A stretch of DNA of 64,000 nt from UBA6136 sp044351045 (GCA_044351045.1 JBILGM010000005.1:21698-85697); one strand, 5' to 3'; shown: positions 52,664 through 62,365, numbered from the stretch's first letter. Made by a program: numbers and translations. Notes: generated by a model from the letters alone, not told the origin.

Positions 52664-53788
52664 CTACTGTTCATCCTCCTCCGGTATCAGTGCCATTCCA
52701 TCTGCGGCCTCAGTTGGTTCTTTACCATCCTGAGCCAGTTTGATCATCAGACGGACTTCATTCTGCGAATCGGCCGCGTGCAGGGCCTCATCATAAGTAA
52801 TATTACCGGCCTGGAAGAGATCGAACAGGCACTGGTCAAAGGTCTGCATGCCCTGTTCGCGGGAGTGCTTCATCAAATCCTTTAGTTTGTGTACCTCGCC
52901 CTTGCGAATCAGATCAGCAGCGCGTGGAGTGTTGATCAGAATCTCGATGGCAGGATGCCGGCTTTTGCCGTCCGGGCTGCGAATCAGCTGCTGGGCAACG
53001 ATGGCCCGCAAATTGAGCGACAGGTCCATGAACAGCTGCGGGTGCATTTCTTCAGGGAAGAAATGCAGGATGCGGTCGATGGTCTGATTGGCATTGTTGG
53101 CGTGGAGCGTGCTCAGGCACAAATGGCCGGTCTCGGCGAAGGTGATGGCCTGCTGCATGGTTTCCCGTGTTCTGATTTCGCCGATCAGGATGACATCGGG
53201 GGCCTGGCGCAAAGTGTTCTTCAGCGCCACCTCGAAGGACTCCGTATCAATTCCTACCTCGCGCTGGGTGACGATGCAGCCAAGGTGTTCATGCACATAT
53301 TCCAGAGGCTCCTCAATGGTAATGATGTGGCCGCTGGAGTTTTCATTGCGATGGCGGATGAGCGAGGCCAGTGAAGTCGATTTGCCGGTGCCGGTGCCGC
53401 CGACGAGCAGAATCAGCCCGCGCTTGTTCATCACCAATTCGCTGAGGATCGGTGGTAACGCCAGTTCCTCCCAGGTCGGCACGTGGGTCTGGATACGCCG
53501 CAGCACCATGGCCGCGCAATCCCGTTGCATCAGGGCGCTGACGCGGAAGCGGCCGAGCTCGCCGGCCTCGATGGCGAAATTGCACTCATGGGTTTTGGCG
53601 AACTCCTCTTGCTGAGCGGGGCTCATGATGCTGGTCACCACTTGCATCGCCTGGTCCTTGGTCAGCTTGTTGCGAGTCATCGGCTGCAGCACACCGTTGA
53701 CCTTGATACAGGGTTCCTTCTCAGCCGTGACGAACATGTCGGACGCCTGGTTGCGCGTCATGATTTCCAGAAGAGCGCTGAAGTTCAT
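52664..53788 (-). CDS. pilU: PilT-like type IV pilus retraction ATPase PilU
   Basis: A hexameric ATPase of 374 residues, the PilT paralogue that boosts retraction force. Walker A is GGTGTGKSTS, the Asp box is IITIEEPLEYVHEH, Walker B is VILIGEIRTRETM, and the His box STLHANNANQTIDRI follows. The tail, with ...PTEAADGMALIPEEDEQ, is acidic and typical of PilU. It lies 20 nt after pilT on the same strand, the usual pair. Confidence 0.95.
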   Translation of the reverse strand: MNFSALLEIMTRNQASDMFVTAEKEPCIKVNGVLQPMTRNKLTKDQAMQVVTSIMSPAQQEEFAKTHECNFAIEAGELGRFRVSALMQRDCAAMVLRRIQTHVPTWEELALPPILSELVMNKRGLILLVGGTGTGKSTSLASLIRHRNENSSGHIITIEEPLEYVHEHLGCIVTQREVGIDTESFEVALKNTLRQAPDVILIGEIRTRETMQQAITFAETGHLCLSTLHANNANQTIDRILHFFPEEMHPQLFMDLSLNLRAIVAQQLIRSPDGKSRHPAIEILINTPRAADLIRKGEVHKLKDLMKHSREQGMQTFDQCLFDLFQAGNITYDEALHAADSQNEVRLMIKLAQDGKEPTEAADGMALIPEEDEQ

Positions 53789-53808
53789 CCGCTGTGGCCC
53801 TGTCAGGA

Positions 53809-54843
53809 TCAGAACGCCGCTTTATTGACGGATTTGGTGTGAGCTATCTGGCGTGTCACAACGCCTTTTTCGACCAGCTCCTGCAAATGCTGGTCAAGGG
53901 TCATCATGCCGTCGCGGCGACCAGTCTGGATGGCGGAATACATCTGAGCGACTTTGTCCTCGCGGATCAGATTACGGATGGCCGGTGTGCCGACCATGAT
54001 TTCCCAGGCGGCGGTTCGCCCTCCGCCGACCTTTTTTAGCAATGCCTGCGAAATGACGGCTTGTAACGATTCGGACAGCATGGATCGGATGATGCCTTTT
54101 TCGGCGGCAGGAAAAACGTCGATGATACGGTCGATGGTTTTGGCAGCCGAATTAGTGTGCAAGGTGCCGAACACCAGATGGCCAGTTTCCGCCGCGGTCA
54201 GCGCCAGGCGGATGGTTTCCAGATCACGCATTTCACCCACCATTATCACATCCGGATCCTCACGCAATGCCGACCGTAACGCCTCATTGAAGCCGAGCGT
54301 GTCACGATGAACCTCGCGCTGGTTGATCAGGCATTTCTTGCTCACATGCACAAATTCGATCGGGTCCTCGATGGTCAGGATGTGCGCATAGTCATTGCTA
54401 TTGATGTAATCAATCATCGCCGCCAGCGTGGTTGATTTGCCCGAGCCGGTCGGGCCCGTGACCAGGATAATGCCGCGAGGGTGGCGGGTAACATCCTTGA
54501 AAAACTTGGGGCAACCCAGTTCTTCAAGCGTCAGGATTTTCGAGGGAATAGTCCTGAAGACCGCTGCTGAACCCCGATTCTGATTGAAAGCGTTGACACG
54601 AAAGCGGGCCAGTCCGGGTAGCTCAAAGGAAAAGTCGCACTCCAGAAACTCCTCGTAATCGCGACGCTGTTTGTCGTTCATGACGTCATAGACGAGGGCG
54701 TGGACCTCCTTGGTATCCAGAGGGGGAACGTTGATGCGCCGAATATCGCCATCGACACGGATCATGGGGGGCAAACCCGCCGAGAGATGCAGGTCAGAGG
54801 CTTTATTTTTGAAAGAGAAGGCCAGGAGTTCGGTGATGTCCAT
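53809..54843 (-). CDS. pilT: Type IV pilus retraction ATPase PilT
   Basis: A 344-residue ATPase that drives twitching motility. The start is MDITELLAFSFKNKASDLHLSAGLPP, a classic PilT N-terminus. Walker A is GPTGSGKSTT, the Asp box LTIEDPIEFVH, Walker B VIMVGEMRDLETI and His box GTLHTNSAAKTIDRIIDVFP. The C-terminal AIRNLIREDKVAQMYSAIQTG contains the AIRNLIRE motif needed for retraction. A frame running 34 codons upstream is not PilT-like. It is divergent from yggS. Confidence 0.97.
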   Translation of the reverse strand: MDITELLAFSFKNKASDLHLSAGLPPMIRVDGDIRRINVPPLDTKEVHALVYDVMNDKQRRDYEEFLECDFSFELPGLARFRVNAFNQNRGSAAVFRTIPSKILTLEELGCPKFFKDVTRHPRGIILVTGPTGSGKSTTLAAMIDYINSNDYAHILTIEDPIEFVHVSKKCLINQREVHRDTLGFNEALRSALREDPDVIMVGEMRDLETIRLALTAAETGHLVFGTLHTNSAAKTIDRIIDVFPAAEKGIIRSMLSESLQAVISQALLKKVGGGRTAAWEIMVGTPAIRNLIREDKVAQMYSAIQTGRRDGMMTLDQHLQELVEKGVVTRQIAHTKSVNKAAF

Positions 54844-54983
54844 GCAGCGTAATATCCGGGCAGCTTGTGGAAGCCAGGGCCAGCGGCTAGGCTGGCCCCC
54901 TAAAGGCCGATTACCGACAGCCAGCACGGCCCCGAGAAGTCTCAATGCGAACGGTTAAAGTATAGAGCATCCCTGATTTACTC

Positions 54984-55670
54984 ATGTCACCGAATATTTC
55001 AGAACGCCTTGAGGCAGTGCGGGCCCGCATTGCCCTCGTTGAGCGTGAGGCGGGCCGCCTCCCGCAGTCAGTTCAGCTCATTGCAGTCAGCAAAACCCAA
55101 CCGGCTTCGGCGATATCGGCAGCTATTGCGGCGGGACAGCACCATTTCGGGGAAAACTACCTGCAGGAAGCTCTGACCAAACAATCAGAGCTAGCGAATA
55201 TGCCTGATCTGGTCTGGCATTTCATTGGACCGATCCAATCGAACAAGACCGCCCCAATAGCCGCACACTTCGACTGGGTGCACAGCGTCGACCGTTTCAA
55301 GATCGCCCAACGACTCAGTGAGCAGCGTCCCGAGGGGTTGGCCCCGTTGAACATCTGCCTGCAGGTAAATGTCAGTCATGAGGACAGCAAGAGCGGGGTT
55401 GATCTGACCGAATTGTCCGGCTTAGCGCAGGCGGTGGCCGTGCTTCCCCGCTTGCATCTCCGGGGCCTGATGGCCATCCCCGCGCCCACCGCCGATCCTG
55501 CATCCCAGCGAGTCCCATTCCGAATTCTCCGCCAGGCGCTTGAGAGCCTGAATATACCGGGGCTTGATACGCTCTCGATGGGCATGTCGGATGATCTTGA
55601 GGCGGCTATCCAGGAAGGGGCTACTTTCGTCCGAATTGGGACCGCCGTGTTTGGCCACCGATCGGGCTAG
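54984..55670 (+). CDS. yggS: Pyridoxal phosphate homeostasis protein
   Basis: A 228-residue PLP-binding protein of the YggS/PLPBP family. The PLP lysine is in LIAVSKTQPASAI. HHFGENYLQEAL, WHFIGPIQSNKT and LSMGMSDDLEAAIQEGATFVRIGTAVFG are all present. It balances cofactor levels and amino acid metabolism. It leads the conserved yggS-proC-yggT run; proC starts about 40 nt on. Confidence 0.96.
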   Translation: MSPNISERLEAVRARIALVEREAGRLPQSVQLIAVSKTQPASAISAAIAAGQHHFGENYLQEALTKQSELANMPDLVWHFIGPIQSNKTAPIAAHFDWVHSVDRFKIAQRLSEQRPEGLAPLNICLQVNVSHEDSKSGVDLTELSGLAQAVAVLPRLHLRGLMAIPAPTADPASQRVPFRILRQALESLNIPGLDTLSMGMSDDLEAAIQEGATFVRIGTAVFGHRSG

Positions 55671-55711
55671 GCTAAAATGTGGGACATATCAAAACAGGGA
55701 CATCCAAGTTC

Positions 55712-56536
55712 ATGAAACACCAAGTTCTCGGTTTCATCGGGGCCGGCAATATGGCAGCTAGCCTTATTAGCGGTTTGATTGCGGATCACTATCCAGCGGA
55801 CCAGATCTGGGTGTCCGACATTAACCAGGCGTCTCTCGGCAACTTGGGCGAGCGTTACGGGGTCCACACCACGACCCGTAACGCCATTGTGGCGGAACAT
55901 GCTGAAATTTTGATCTTGGCCGTCAAGCCGCAAATCCTCAAATCGGTGGTCGAGGATCTCTCAGGCAATCTCCAGTCCCGACATCCGTTGGTCGTAAGCA
56001 TTGCTGCGGGCATTACCGCAGGTAGTATCGATCGGTGGGGGGGCGGTCATCTGGCTATCGTCCGCTGCATGCCCAATACCCCGGCAATGGTGAAGACCGG
56101 CGCGACCGGTTTATGCGCCAATGCCGCCGTGTCCGAGTCGCAACGTAGTCAGGCAGAGGCCATCTTGCGGGCAGTCGGGCTGACCGTCTGGGTGGATGAG
56201 GAGTCGCAACTGGATGCGGTGACGGCCTTGTCCGGCAGTGGTCCCGCCTATTTCTTGATGATGATGGAAGCGATGGAAGACGCCGGTGTTGCCTTGGGGC
56301 TGGATCGAAATACGGCGCGCCTGCTCAGTCAGCAAACCGCACTGGGTGCCGGGCGTATCGCCATCGAGTCGGAAGATCCGCCCGCCGAATTAAGGCGCCG
56401 GGTCACTTCGCCTGGCGGTACCACCGAGCGTGCCATCGCCACCTTCGAAGAGGGTGGCTTGAGTCCGCTCGTGGCCAGGGCCATGGAGGCCGCCGCGCGC
56501 CGTGCGTGGGAATTGTCTCAGCAACTTGGAACCTGA
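55712..56536 (+). CDS. proC: Pyrroline-5-carboxylate reductase
   Basis: Last enzyme of proline synthesis, 274 residues. The NAD(P)H-binding site GFIGAGNMAASLISGL opens the protein. ILAVKPQ, RCMPNTPAMVKTGATGL, ALSGSGPAYFLMMMEAMEDAGVALGL and VTSPGGTTERAI are the usual motifs. The start at MKHQVLG follows ribosome-binding sequence GGGAC; the frame runs 11 codons further upstream. It is the middle gene of yggS-proC-yggT. Confidence 0.97.
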   Translation: MKHQVLGFIGAGNMAASLISGLIADHYPADQIWVSDINQASLGNLGERYGVHTTTRNAIVAEHAEILILAVKPQILKSVVEDLSGNLQSRHPLVVSIAAGITAGSIDRWGGGHLAIVRCMPNTPAMVKTGATGLCANAAVSESQRSQAEAILRAVGLTVWVDEESQLDAVTALSGSGPAYFLMMMEAMEDAGVALGLDRNTARLLSQQTALGAGRIAIESEDPPAELRRRVTSPGGTTERAIATFEEGGLSPLVARAMEAAARRAWELSQQLGT

Positions 56537-56549
56537 AAGGAGCCTCGCG

Positions 56550-57125
56550 ATGACCTCCAGCTACTGGGCAGCGCCCCTGATCTTCCTGATCGACACGATC
56601 TTCAGCCTCTACCTTTTTGCATTGGTATTGCGCTTCTTGTTTCAGTGGAGCGGGGCCGACTACCAGAACCCCTTATCACAATTCCTGATCCGGATTACCC
56701 ATCCCCCCCTGAGAATTCTCCGCCGATTCATCCCCTCGTTTGGCCGCATCGATACGGCGGCTCTGGCCCTGATGCTGGCCTTGCAAATGCTCAGCGATAC
56801 TCTGATTTTCCTGATTCAGAGTACACTGCCATCGATGGGGTTTATTGCGATCTGGTCGCTGGCACAGTTGCTGGATTTGGTGCTCAACATCTTTTTCTAC
56901 GCCATCCTCATCCGGGCCCTGTTGAGCTGGATCGGTCCCACCCAATACAACCCGGCAGTGTCCCTGTTATACAGTCTGACCGAACCGCTGCTGCAAGCCA
57001 GCCGCCGGCTTTTACCGGCAAGCGGGGGTATGGATTTCTCGCCGATCATTCCCATCATTGGCATTCAGCTCATCAAAATGCTTTTGCTACCACCACTTCA
57101 GCAATTGGCTACCGTTTTCAATTGA
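56550..57125 (+). CDS. yggT: YggT-family membrane protein
   Basis: A 191-residue protein of two YggT repeats, each with a hydrophobic pair of helices (FLIDTIFSLYLFALVLRFLFQW and LVLNIFFYAILIRALLSWIG) and the conserved NPLSQFLIRITHPPLRILRRFIP / NPAVSLLYSLTEPLLQASRRLLP segments. The ATG follows AAAGGAG. The family is linked to osmotic tolerance or membrane integrity, but its mechanism is not settled. Last gene of the yggS-proC-yggT operon. Confidence 0.95.
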   Translation: MTSSYWAAPLIFLIDTIFSLYLFALVLRFLFQWSGADYQNPLSQFLIRITHPPLRILRRFIPSFGRIDTAALALMLALQMLSDTLIFLIQSTLPSMGFIAIWSLAQLLDLVLNIFFYAILIRALLSWIGPTQYNPAVSLLYSLTEPLLQASRRLLPASGGMDFSPIIPIIGIQLIKMLLLPPLQQLATVFN

Positions 57126-57291
57126 CCGGGCGGCACCCGGATGTGATTCTGGATGTCAATATCTAACCCCGAGACTGGTGCCATAAATCAAGGAAAGAGT
57201 TGAGTATCATTGCCCCATGCCGAGCGCGGGGGGCATACAACCGCCCGATATGACCAACCGGGCTGGGCGCCGAAAGCCTCTTGTCCTCTCA

Positions 57292-57406
57292 TATGACCCG
57301 ACCACCGGTCCGGCACCGCTCACCGCGAGGCTGAGCACAAGACTCAGCACGACAGGTTTTCCATGTCATCCTGAGCGACCAGCGGGAATGAAGGATCTCA
57401 GGCTAC
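57292..57406. repeat. Nested-hairpin repeat upstream of the PD-(D/E)XK pseudogene
   Basis: A CTCAGCACGACAGG unit followed by GTCATCCTGAGCGACCAGCG (57,365 on), GAATGAAGGATCTCAGGCTAC. The second half is the inverse of the CCTGAG-TCCTTC units found after the pseudogene. About 330 bases of 57,126-57,458 hold no gene. Confidence 0.65.
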
Positions 57407-57458
57407 GGGCACGGAGTAGAATGACCACTCTCTTCCCATCGCCCAACCCACGCACCGC

Positions 57459-58961
57459 AAAAAACTTCCCATCGGCATTCAGTCTTTCCGCAAGATGCGG
57501 GAGGATGATTATTACTATGTCGACAAGACGGCATTAGCATGGAGGCTATTCGAAGAGGGCTCTCATTTCTTTCTCTCCCGTCCCCGCCGTTTCGGCAAGT
57601 CGCTGTTTCTGGATATGCTGGGGGAGCTCTTTGCGGGCAGTGAGGCGTTGTTCCGCGGATTGGCTATTCACCCGCGTTGGGACTGGTCGACCGTCTAACC
57701 GGTTATCCGCATTAGCTTTGCCGAAGGGGTCTTGAAGGGACGGGTGGCTCTGGATCAGCGGATTGATGAAATCCTCGGTGACAACGAACAACGATTCGGC
57801 TTGAAGCCCGCGGAGGCTCAGAGTATTGCCGGTCGCTTTGCCGCGATCATCCGCCATGCGCATGTGCAATCCGGACAGCGGGTCGTGGTGCTGGTGGATG
57901 AATATGACAAACCCATTCTCGACAACATCACCGATGCCGATATGGCCCGTCAGATGCGCGATGGCTTGCGCAATTTTTATTCGGTCATCAAGGACTCGGA
58001 TGCCCACATCCGCTTTGCCTTTCTCACCGGTGTCTCCAAGTTCAGCAAGGTCAGTTTGTTCTCCGGCCTGAATAACCTCAACGACATCACAGTCGATGCG
58101 CCCTATTCGCGCCATCGGCGGTTACACCGAAGCCGATGTCGATAGCGTGTTTGCTCCCGAGCTGGAAGGGCTGGATCGGCAGCAAATCCGCGATTGGTAC
58201 AACGGCTATAACTGGACCGGCGAAGCGGTCTACAACCCCCTCGATCTCCTACCCCCTATTCGACAAACGTCAGTTCCGCCCCTACTGGTTCGAGACCGGC
58301 ACCCCGACGTTTTTGGTGGATGTGCTGACCGAAAGGCAGGCCTGGCTGCCTGAACTGGGCCAGTTCGAATCCAGCGCCGATATCCTCTCCACCTTCGATG
58401 TCGACGAGATGCCCACCGAGGGGTTGATGTTTCAGGCCGGGTATTTGACCGTCGAGCGGGAAGAGGAGATCAGCGGGACTTACTACTACCAGCTCCGCTA
58501 TCCCAACCGCGAGGTCTACCAGAGCCTCAACGGCACCTTGTTGCGTTACTGGACCCCCAAACATCCAGGCTGAAATTAAGCACCGTAAATCCCTTTACCG
58601 CTTACTGCTGGGCAATGACTTTAGCGGATTACATCAGCTGTTCATCAGCTTCTTCGCCAGTATCCCGTCTGACTGGTCCCGCAAGAACCCCATTGCCCAA
58701 TACGAAGGCTATTCCGCCAGCGTCTTCTACGCCTACTTCGCCGCCCTTGGCCTCGATATCACCCTGGAAGATGCCTCGAGCCACGGCCGCCTCGACATGG
58801 CCGTCCGCTTCAACGGGCAGATCTACCTGTTCGAATTCAAAGTGGTCGAATTGACCCCCGAAGGCAAAGCCCTGCAACAGATCAAGGACAAAAGCTATGC
58901 CGACAAATACCGGGATGAGGGGCACCCCATTCACCTGATCGGGGAGGAGTTCAGCCGCTAA
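57459..58961 (+). pseudogene. AAA-ATPase-like/PD-(D/E)XK nuclease superfamily protein, multiply disrupted
   Basis: Reading across frames gives one protein of about 500 residues. It begins RKKLPIGIQSFRKMREDDYY, with a Walker-like FFLSRPRRFGKSLFLDML and VVVLVDEYDKPIL (Walker B). The end carries DMAVRFNGQIYLFEFKVVEL, the PD-(D/E)XK nuclease core. A TAA interrupts at 57,696; frameshifts follow near 58,105, 58,248 and 58,570. All pieces keep recognisable family text, so loss is recent. Such proteins are often multicopy and of unknown role. Codon use is like the host. Confidence 0.85.
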
Positions 58962-59038
58962 CAGCGGAGTGTGGTGGGGTTTGCGGTGGAAAGTGTGGGT
59001 TGAGGGCTGGGGACTGAGCGATGCGGAGTGGGGTGCCA

Positions 59039-59551
59039 ATAGCCTGAGGTCCTTCGTGGGACTCAGGACGACAGGGTTGTTTCTGTCATCCTGAGCGATC
59101 ATAGGGAGTGAAGGATCTCAGGCTACAGACTGTGGGGCCGGACGGTGCCGGTAGCCTGAGGTCCTTCGTTTCACTCAGAACGACATGGTCAGACGGGAGT
59201 TTGGCGGCAGTAACGTGAGATCCTTCGTGATGCTTTGGCCAGCCGTTCGACTCTGCTCACGGCAAGACTCAGCACAAGGATCAGGAAGACCAGTTTTTGT
59301 GTGTCATCCTGAGCGACCATCGGGAGTGAAGGATCTCTAGCTACTGCCTGTGGGGAGGAACGGTGCCGGTAGCCTGATGTCCTTCGTTTCACTCAGGACG
59401 AAAGGGTTGGACGGGCGTTTTAGGGCAGTGACGTGAGATCCTTCGTGATGCTTCGCCTACCCATACGACTCCCCTTGCGGCAAGGCTCAGAACGACAGGC
59501 GGTTGTTTGTCTCATTCCGAACAACCACCGGCCATGAGGGATCTCAGCCTC
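59039..59551. repeat. Tandem copies of a ~210-218 bp hairpin-rich repeat
   Basis: Units starting GTCATCCTGAGCGA begin at 59,085 and 59,303, 218 bp apart, with a third degenerate start near 59,509. Inside each are CCTGA-GTCCTTCGTTTCACT runs in the opposite sense, so the copies fold back on themselves. A further inverted half-unit begins at 59,039. The block sits between the pseudogene and trmB and has no coding sequence. Confidence 0.75.
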
Positions 59552-60266
59552 CCCTGTAATACAACAAATCCCACACCCCATGGCCCAGGCGCTGGCCGCG
59601 TGACTCGAACTTGGTGAGCGGGCGGTAATCCGGGCGGGGAGAGTAGGGCGAGCCGTCCGCCAGGCTGGTCAGTTCGGGGCAAGCTTCCAAAGTCTCGGCC
59701 ATGTGTTCGGCATAGGGTTCCCAGTCCGTCGCGGCGTGAAAGATGCCATGCGCTTTCAGCTTGCGGCAGATCAACGAGAGGAATTCGGCATTGACGATCC
59801 GCCGCTTGTTATGACGCTTCTTGTGCCAGGGGTCGGGAAAAAATAGCTGCACCCGGTCCAGACTGGCATCGGCGACAGCGTGGTTCAGGATATCAATCGC
59901 GTCAGCACAGTAGACGCGCAGATTGCGCAAGCCCAATTCTTCGACGCGAAGCAGTAGATGCCCCACGCCGGGGCGGTGCACCTCAATACCGACGTAATCG
60001 CTAGCAGAGTTTTCGGCCGCCATCGTCGCCAGCGATTCACCATTACCAAAGCCAATTTCCAGCACCACGGGGGCCACTCGTCCGAACACCTTAGGGGCAT
60101 CCAGTGCCGTATCATCTTTCAACCCATAAACCGGCCACAAATCATCCAAGGCCTTCGCCTGGGCCATCGTGATGCGGCCCTGCCGTCGGATGAAACTGCG
60201 AATGCGGTGTTCAGGAGAGGGCGCCTCGTGTTGACCAATGGGAATGGCTGAGTCAATTTCCTTCAT
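59544..60266 (-). CDS. trmB: tRNA (guanine-N7-)-methyltransferase
   Basis: Makes m7G46 in tRNA. The 240 residues include the SAM site VLEIGFGNGESLATMA, the family motif YVGIEVHRPGVGHLL, LFFPDPWHKKRHNKRRIVNAEFLSLI and the end SPRPDYRPLTKFESRGQRLGHGVWDLLY. Its N-terminal RRQGRITMAQAKALDDLWPVYGL is standard. The 3' end adjoins the hairpin-rich repeat, the last eight bases of which overlap. Confidence 0.96.
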   Translation of the reverse strand: MKEIDSAIPIGQHEAPSPEHRIRSFIRRQGRITMAQAKALDDLWPVYGLKDDTALDAPKVFGRVAPVVLEIGFGNGESLATMAAENSASDYVGIEVHRPGVGHLLLRVEELGLRNLRVYCADAIDILNHAVADASLDRVQLFFPDPWHKKRHNKRRIVNAEFLSLICRKLKAHGIFHAATDWEPYAEHMAETLEACPELTSLADGSPYSPRPDYRPLTKFESRGQRLGHGVWDLLYYRGG

Positions 60267-60456
60267 AATTTGTGGGTAAACTTGTTTTCAAAAGTGGAAC
60301 AAGCAAGCGCGGGCGATCATACCTGAGGGGTCCTGACGGACCAAAAATCCGCCGCAACCATTGCCTACACAGAAGGTCTTCATTAGCGGCAGCGTCAACC
60401 GCAGGGTCTGGCAGACCGAAAGTTGAATAGAACCAATAAAACCCTGGAGCGACATC

Positions 60457-61010
60457 ATGAAACATGCAATCACAACGGCTGTCCTTCTAGCTCTGGTTTC
60501 AGCCACTCATGCAGGCAACTTCATCCCTGCCGAGGGCAAGCCGATCGAGGGCCAATATATGGTTGTGCTCAATGCGGATCACCCCTCGGCCAGGGCGCGT
60601 GCAAAAGCCTTGGGTAAATTGCTGCAAGGCAAAGAGTCGGTATCGAGTGCCTACGACAAAGTCCTTAAGGGGGCGTCGTCAGGATGACTCAGTCCGGGGC
60701 TGAGGCTTTGGCCAGACATCCCAGTGTCGAGTACGTCGAGCAGGATGCAGAAGTGCAAGCCTCAGCCACGAAGACCAATGCCACTTGGGGTCTCGACCGG
60801 ATCGATCAGCGTGGTTTATGCCATAGCCGCGGTAATTCCAATGCCGATGCCTGCCGCTACTCGGCCGCCCGCGTCTCGGAAGCGCTCACGGTTGGTGCAA
60901 CCACGTCCACGGATGCCCACGCGTCCTAGTCCAATTTTGGCTCGTGGCTGGATCTCTTCGCGCCAGGCGGCAGTATCACCTCCACCTGGCTGGCGGTCGG
61001 TAACGGAGGC
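60457..61010 (+). pseudogene. Subtilisin-like (S8) peptidase, heavily degraded
   Basis: Begins with a signal peptide (MKHAITTAVLLALVSATHAG) and an inhibitor_I9 propeptide (IEGQYMVVLNADHPSARARAKALGKLLQG). A frameshift near 60,690 leads to HPSVEYVEQDAEVQASATKTNATWGLDRIDQR. The catalytic Asp and His blocks are deleted. VVYAIAAG-SNADAC, then ARVSEALTVGATTSTDAHAS-SNFGSWLDLFAPGGSI, represents the catalytic-domain end, with a TAG in place of a Tyr codon near 60,927. A proteinase K-like extracellular protease is the source. The rest, up to 61,197, has no gene. Confidence 0.85.
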
Positions 61011-61197
61011 CGCAAGTCCCCCAATCGGTTGCTCTATTCGCTCATTTCTTGATCTAGCCTTCGCATGTCACTTCTTCACGGCCTCCTCCGTTCTCCATGA
61101 AGAAAAACCTCTCAAGGCCAAGGATGCAAGCATGACACTTTGACGGATGCAGGGCGCGGTTCACCCCGAGCCCTGCACCGTAACCACCGCTCCGCCT

Positions 61198-61521
61198 TCA
61201 TGAAGGTCCCTTTCCGATTCGTGACTCCGCGCTATCTGTATTGCCCCGATTGTCCTTCCAGCTCACCCTTAGCATGTCCCCGGGTTTTGCGGCGTTCAAG
61301 CGAAATGAAAAGTAGGGATTGCGCGACACGGCGGTGGACAACAAACCGTTAACCACCGGTTGTCCGTTCAACTCGACCCGCAAATCAGTGATGAAATGCG
61401 CAGGCACGAGTTTCCCGGTCGCCTCATCACGGCGCCGACCGGTTTCCATCGGGTGGTCAATCAGCAGCCGAATCAGTGTCTTGTTGCCCTGGGACTTGGT
61501 GCGAATTTTTATGCTGGACAA
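61198..61521 (-). CDS. soxZ: Sulfur oxidation carrier subunit SoxZ
   Basis: A 107-residue SoxZ: SSIKIRTKSQGNKTLIRLLIDHPMETGRRRDEATGKLVPAHFITDLRVELNGQPVVNGLLSTAVSRNPYFSFRL is clear family text. SoxZ pairs with SoxY to carry thiosulfate-derived sulfane through the Sox cycle in the periplasm. No signal peptide is present, as usual; it is exported with SoxY. It is divergent from soxY, whereas the two are normally adjacent in the same direction. An AAGGAG-like site lies near the start. Confidence 0.93.
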   Translation of the reverse strand: MSSIKIRTKSQGNKTLIRLLIDHPMETGRRRDEATGKLVPAHFITDLRVELNGQPVVNGLLSTAVSRNPYFSFRLNAAKPGDMLRVSWKDNRGNTDSAESRIGKGPS

Positions 61522-61590
61522 GCCGTCTCCTCCCCGGTTTCAGGTGGCAAGCAATGAGTCCTTCTAAGAATAACTTACGTTTTGTTCATT

Positions 61591-61609
61591 AACCTTGATG
61601 AGCAAGGTT
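61591..61609. promoter_or_regulatory. Inverted repeat between soxZ and soxY, candidate operator
   Basis: AACCTTG / CAAGGTT is a perfect 7-bp inverted repeat with a 5-nt spacer in the 126-nt region between the divergent genes. Its placement suits binding by a dimeric regulator; which one is unknown. Confidence 0.5.
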
Positions 61610-61647
61610 GCTAGACTTCGCTGGGTATTTGAAAAAAAGACCTCAAA

Positions 61648-62133
61648 GTGCCGTCCCAAAATCTCAATCATCGGCGAAGAAGCCTGCTAACCCTGTTCTG
61701 TGGTCTGCCGGCTATCGTTCTGATGCGCGGAGCTTATGCAACAAGCGAGGCCAGACGTCCAGCAGTCGTGCCAAGCGAAAACACCCTTGCACCGGGTGAC
61801 CTCAACCAGGCGATCCACCAGGCGCTTCAGGGTCAATCCTGGCAGCCCAGCGATGCCGTCAAATTGGACGTGCCCCAAATGGCCGAGAATGGAGCCATAG
61901 TCCCGATCTCAGTGGAAAGCCTGTTGCCCAACACTCGTCGTATCCTGATCTTTGCCGAAAGAAATCCTGGACCCCTACTAGCTGAATTCAATTTGAAGCC
62001 CGTATCCGATGCCTGGGTGTCGCTCAGAGTAAAGCTCAATGACAACGGTCCGGTACTTGCCATCGCCGAATCCTCTGGTCGTTATTACGGTGCACAGACA
62101 TACATCAGAGTGATGGTAGGAGGCTGCGGCTAG
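61648..62133 (+). CDS. soxY: Sulfur oxidation carrier subunit SoxY
   Basis: A 161-residue SoxY. It has a GTG start and a twin-arginine-type signal (HRRRSLLTLFCGLPAIVLMRGAYA). The mature domain ends at IRVMVGGCG, the GGCG(G) swinging arm whose cysteine carries the sulfur substrate. LLPNTRRILIFAERNPGPLLAEFNLKPVSDAWVSLRVKLNDNGPVLAIAESSGRYYGAQTYIRVM is family text. It is divergent from soxZ, with an inverted repeat between. No other sox genes are in the window. Confidence 0.93.
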   Translation: MPSQNLNHRRRSLLTLFCGLPAIVLMRGAYATSEARRPAVVPSENTLAPGDLNQAIHQALQGQSWQPSDAVKLDVPQMAENGAIVPISVESLLPNTRRILIFAERNPGPLLAEFNLKPVSDAWVSLRVKLNDNGPVLAIAESSGRYYGAQTYIRVMVGGCG

Positions 62134-62365
62134 TGTTCGGACTGGTTACAAGCCTGTGCATAAGGCGGGGGTTATTTCTCTTTTTTCTCGTGGTAACCGT
62201 CATATCCGGCCGATTCCCACTGTGGTGAGGTGGGGGACACTGCAACCGCTGTTCCTTATCCCCAGCAGCCCAGTCGATCGAGCTACCTAACACTTCGCAA
62301 TGTGGTAAGAGCTCAAGTTCCGTCGAATGCAGGCCTTACAAAGTGCTGAGATAGGAGGAAAGAGC

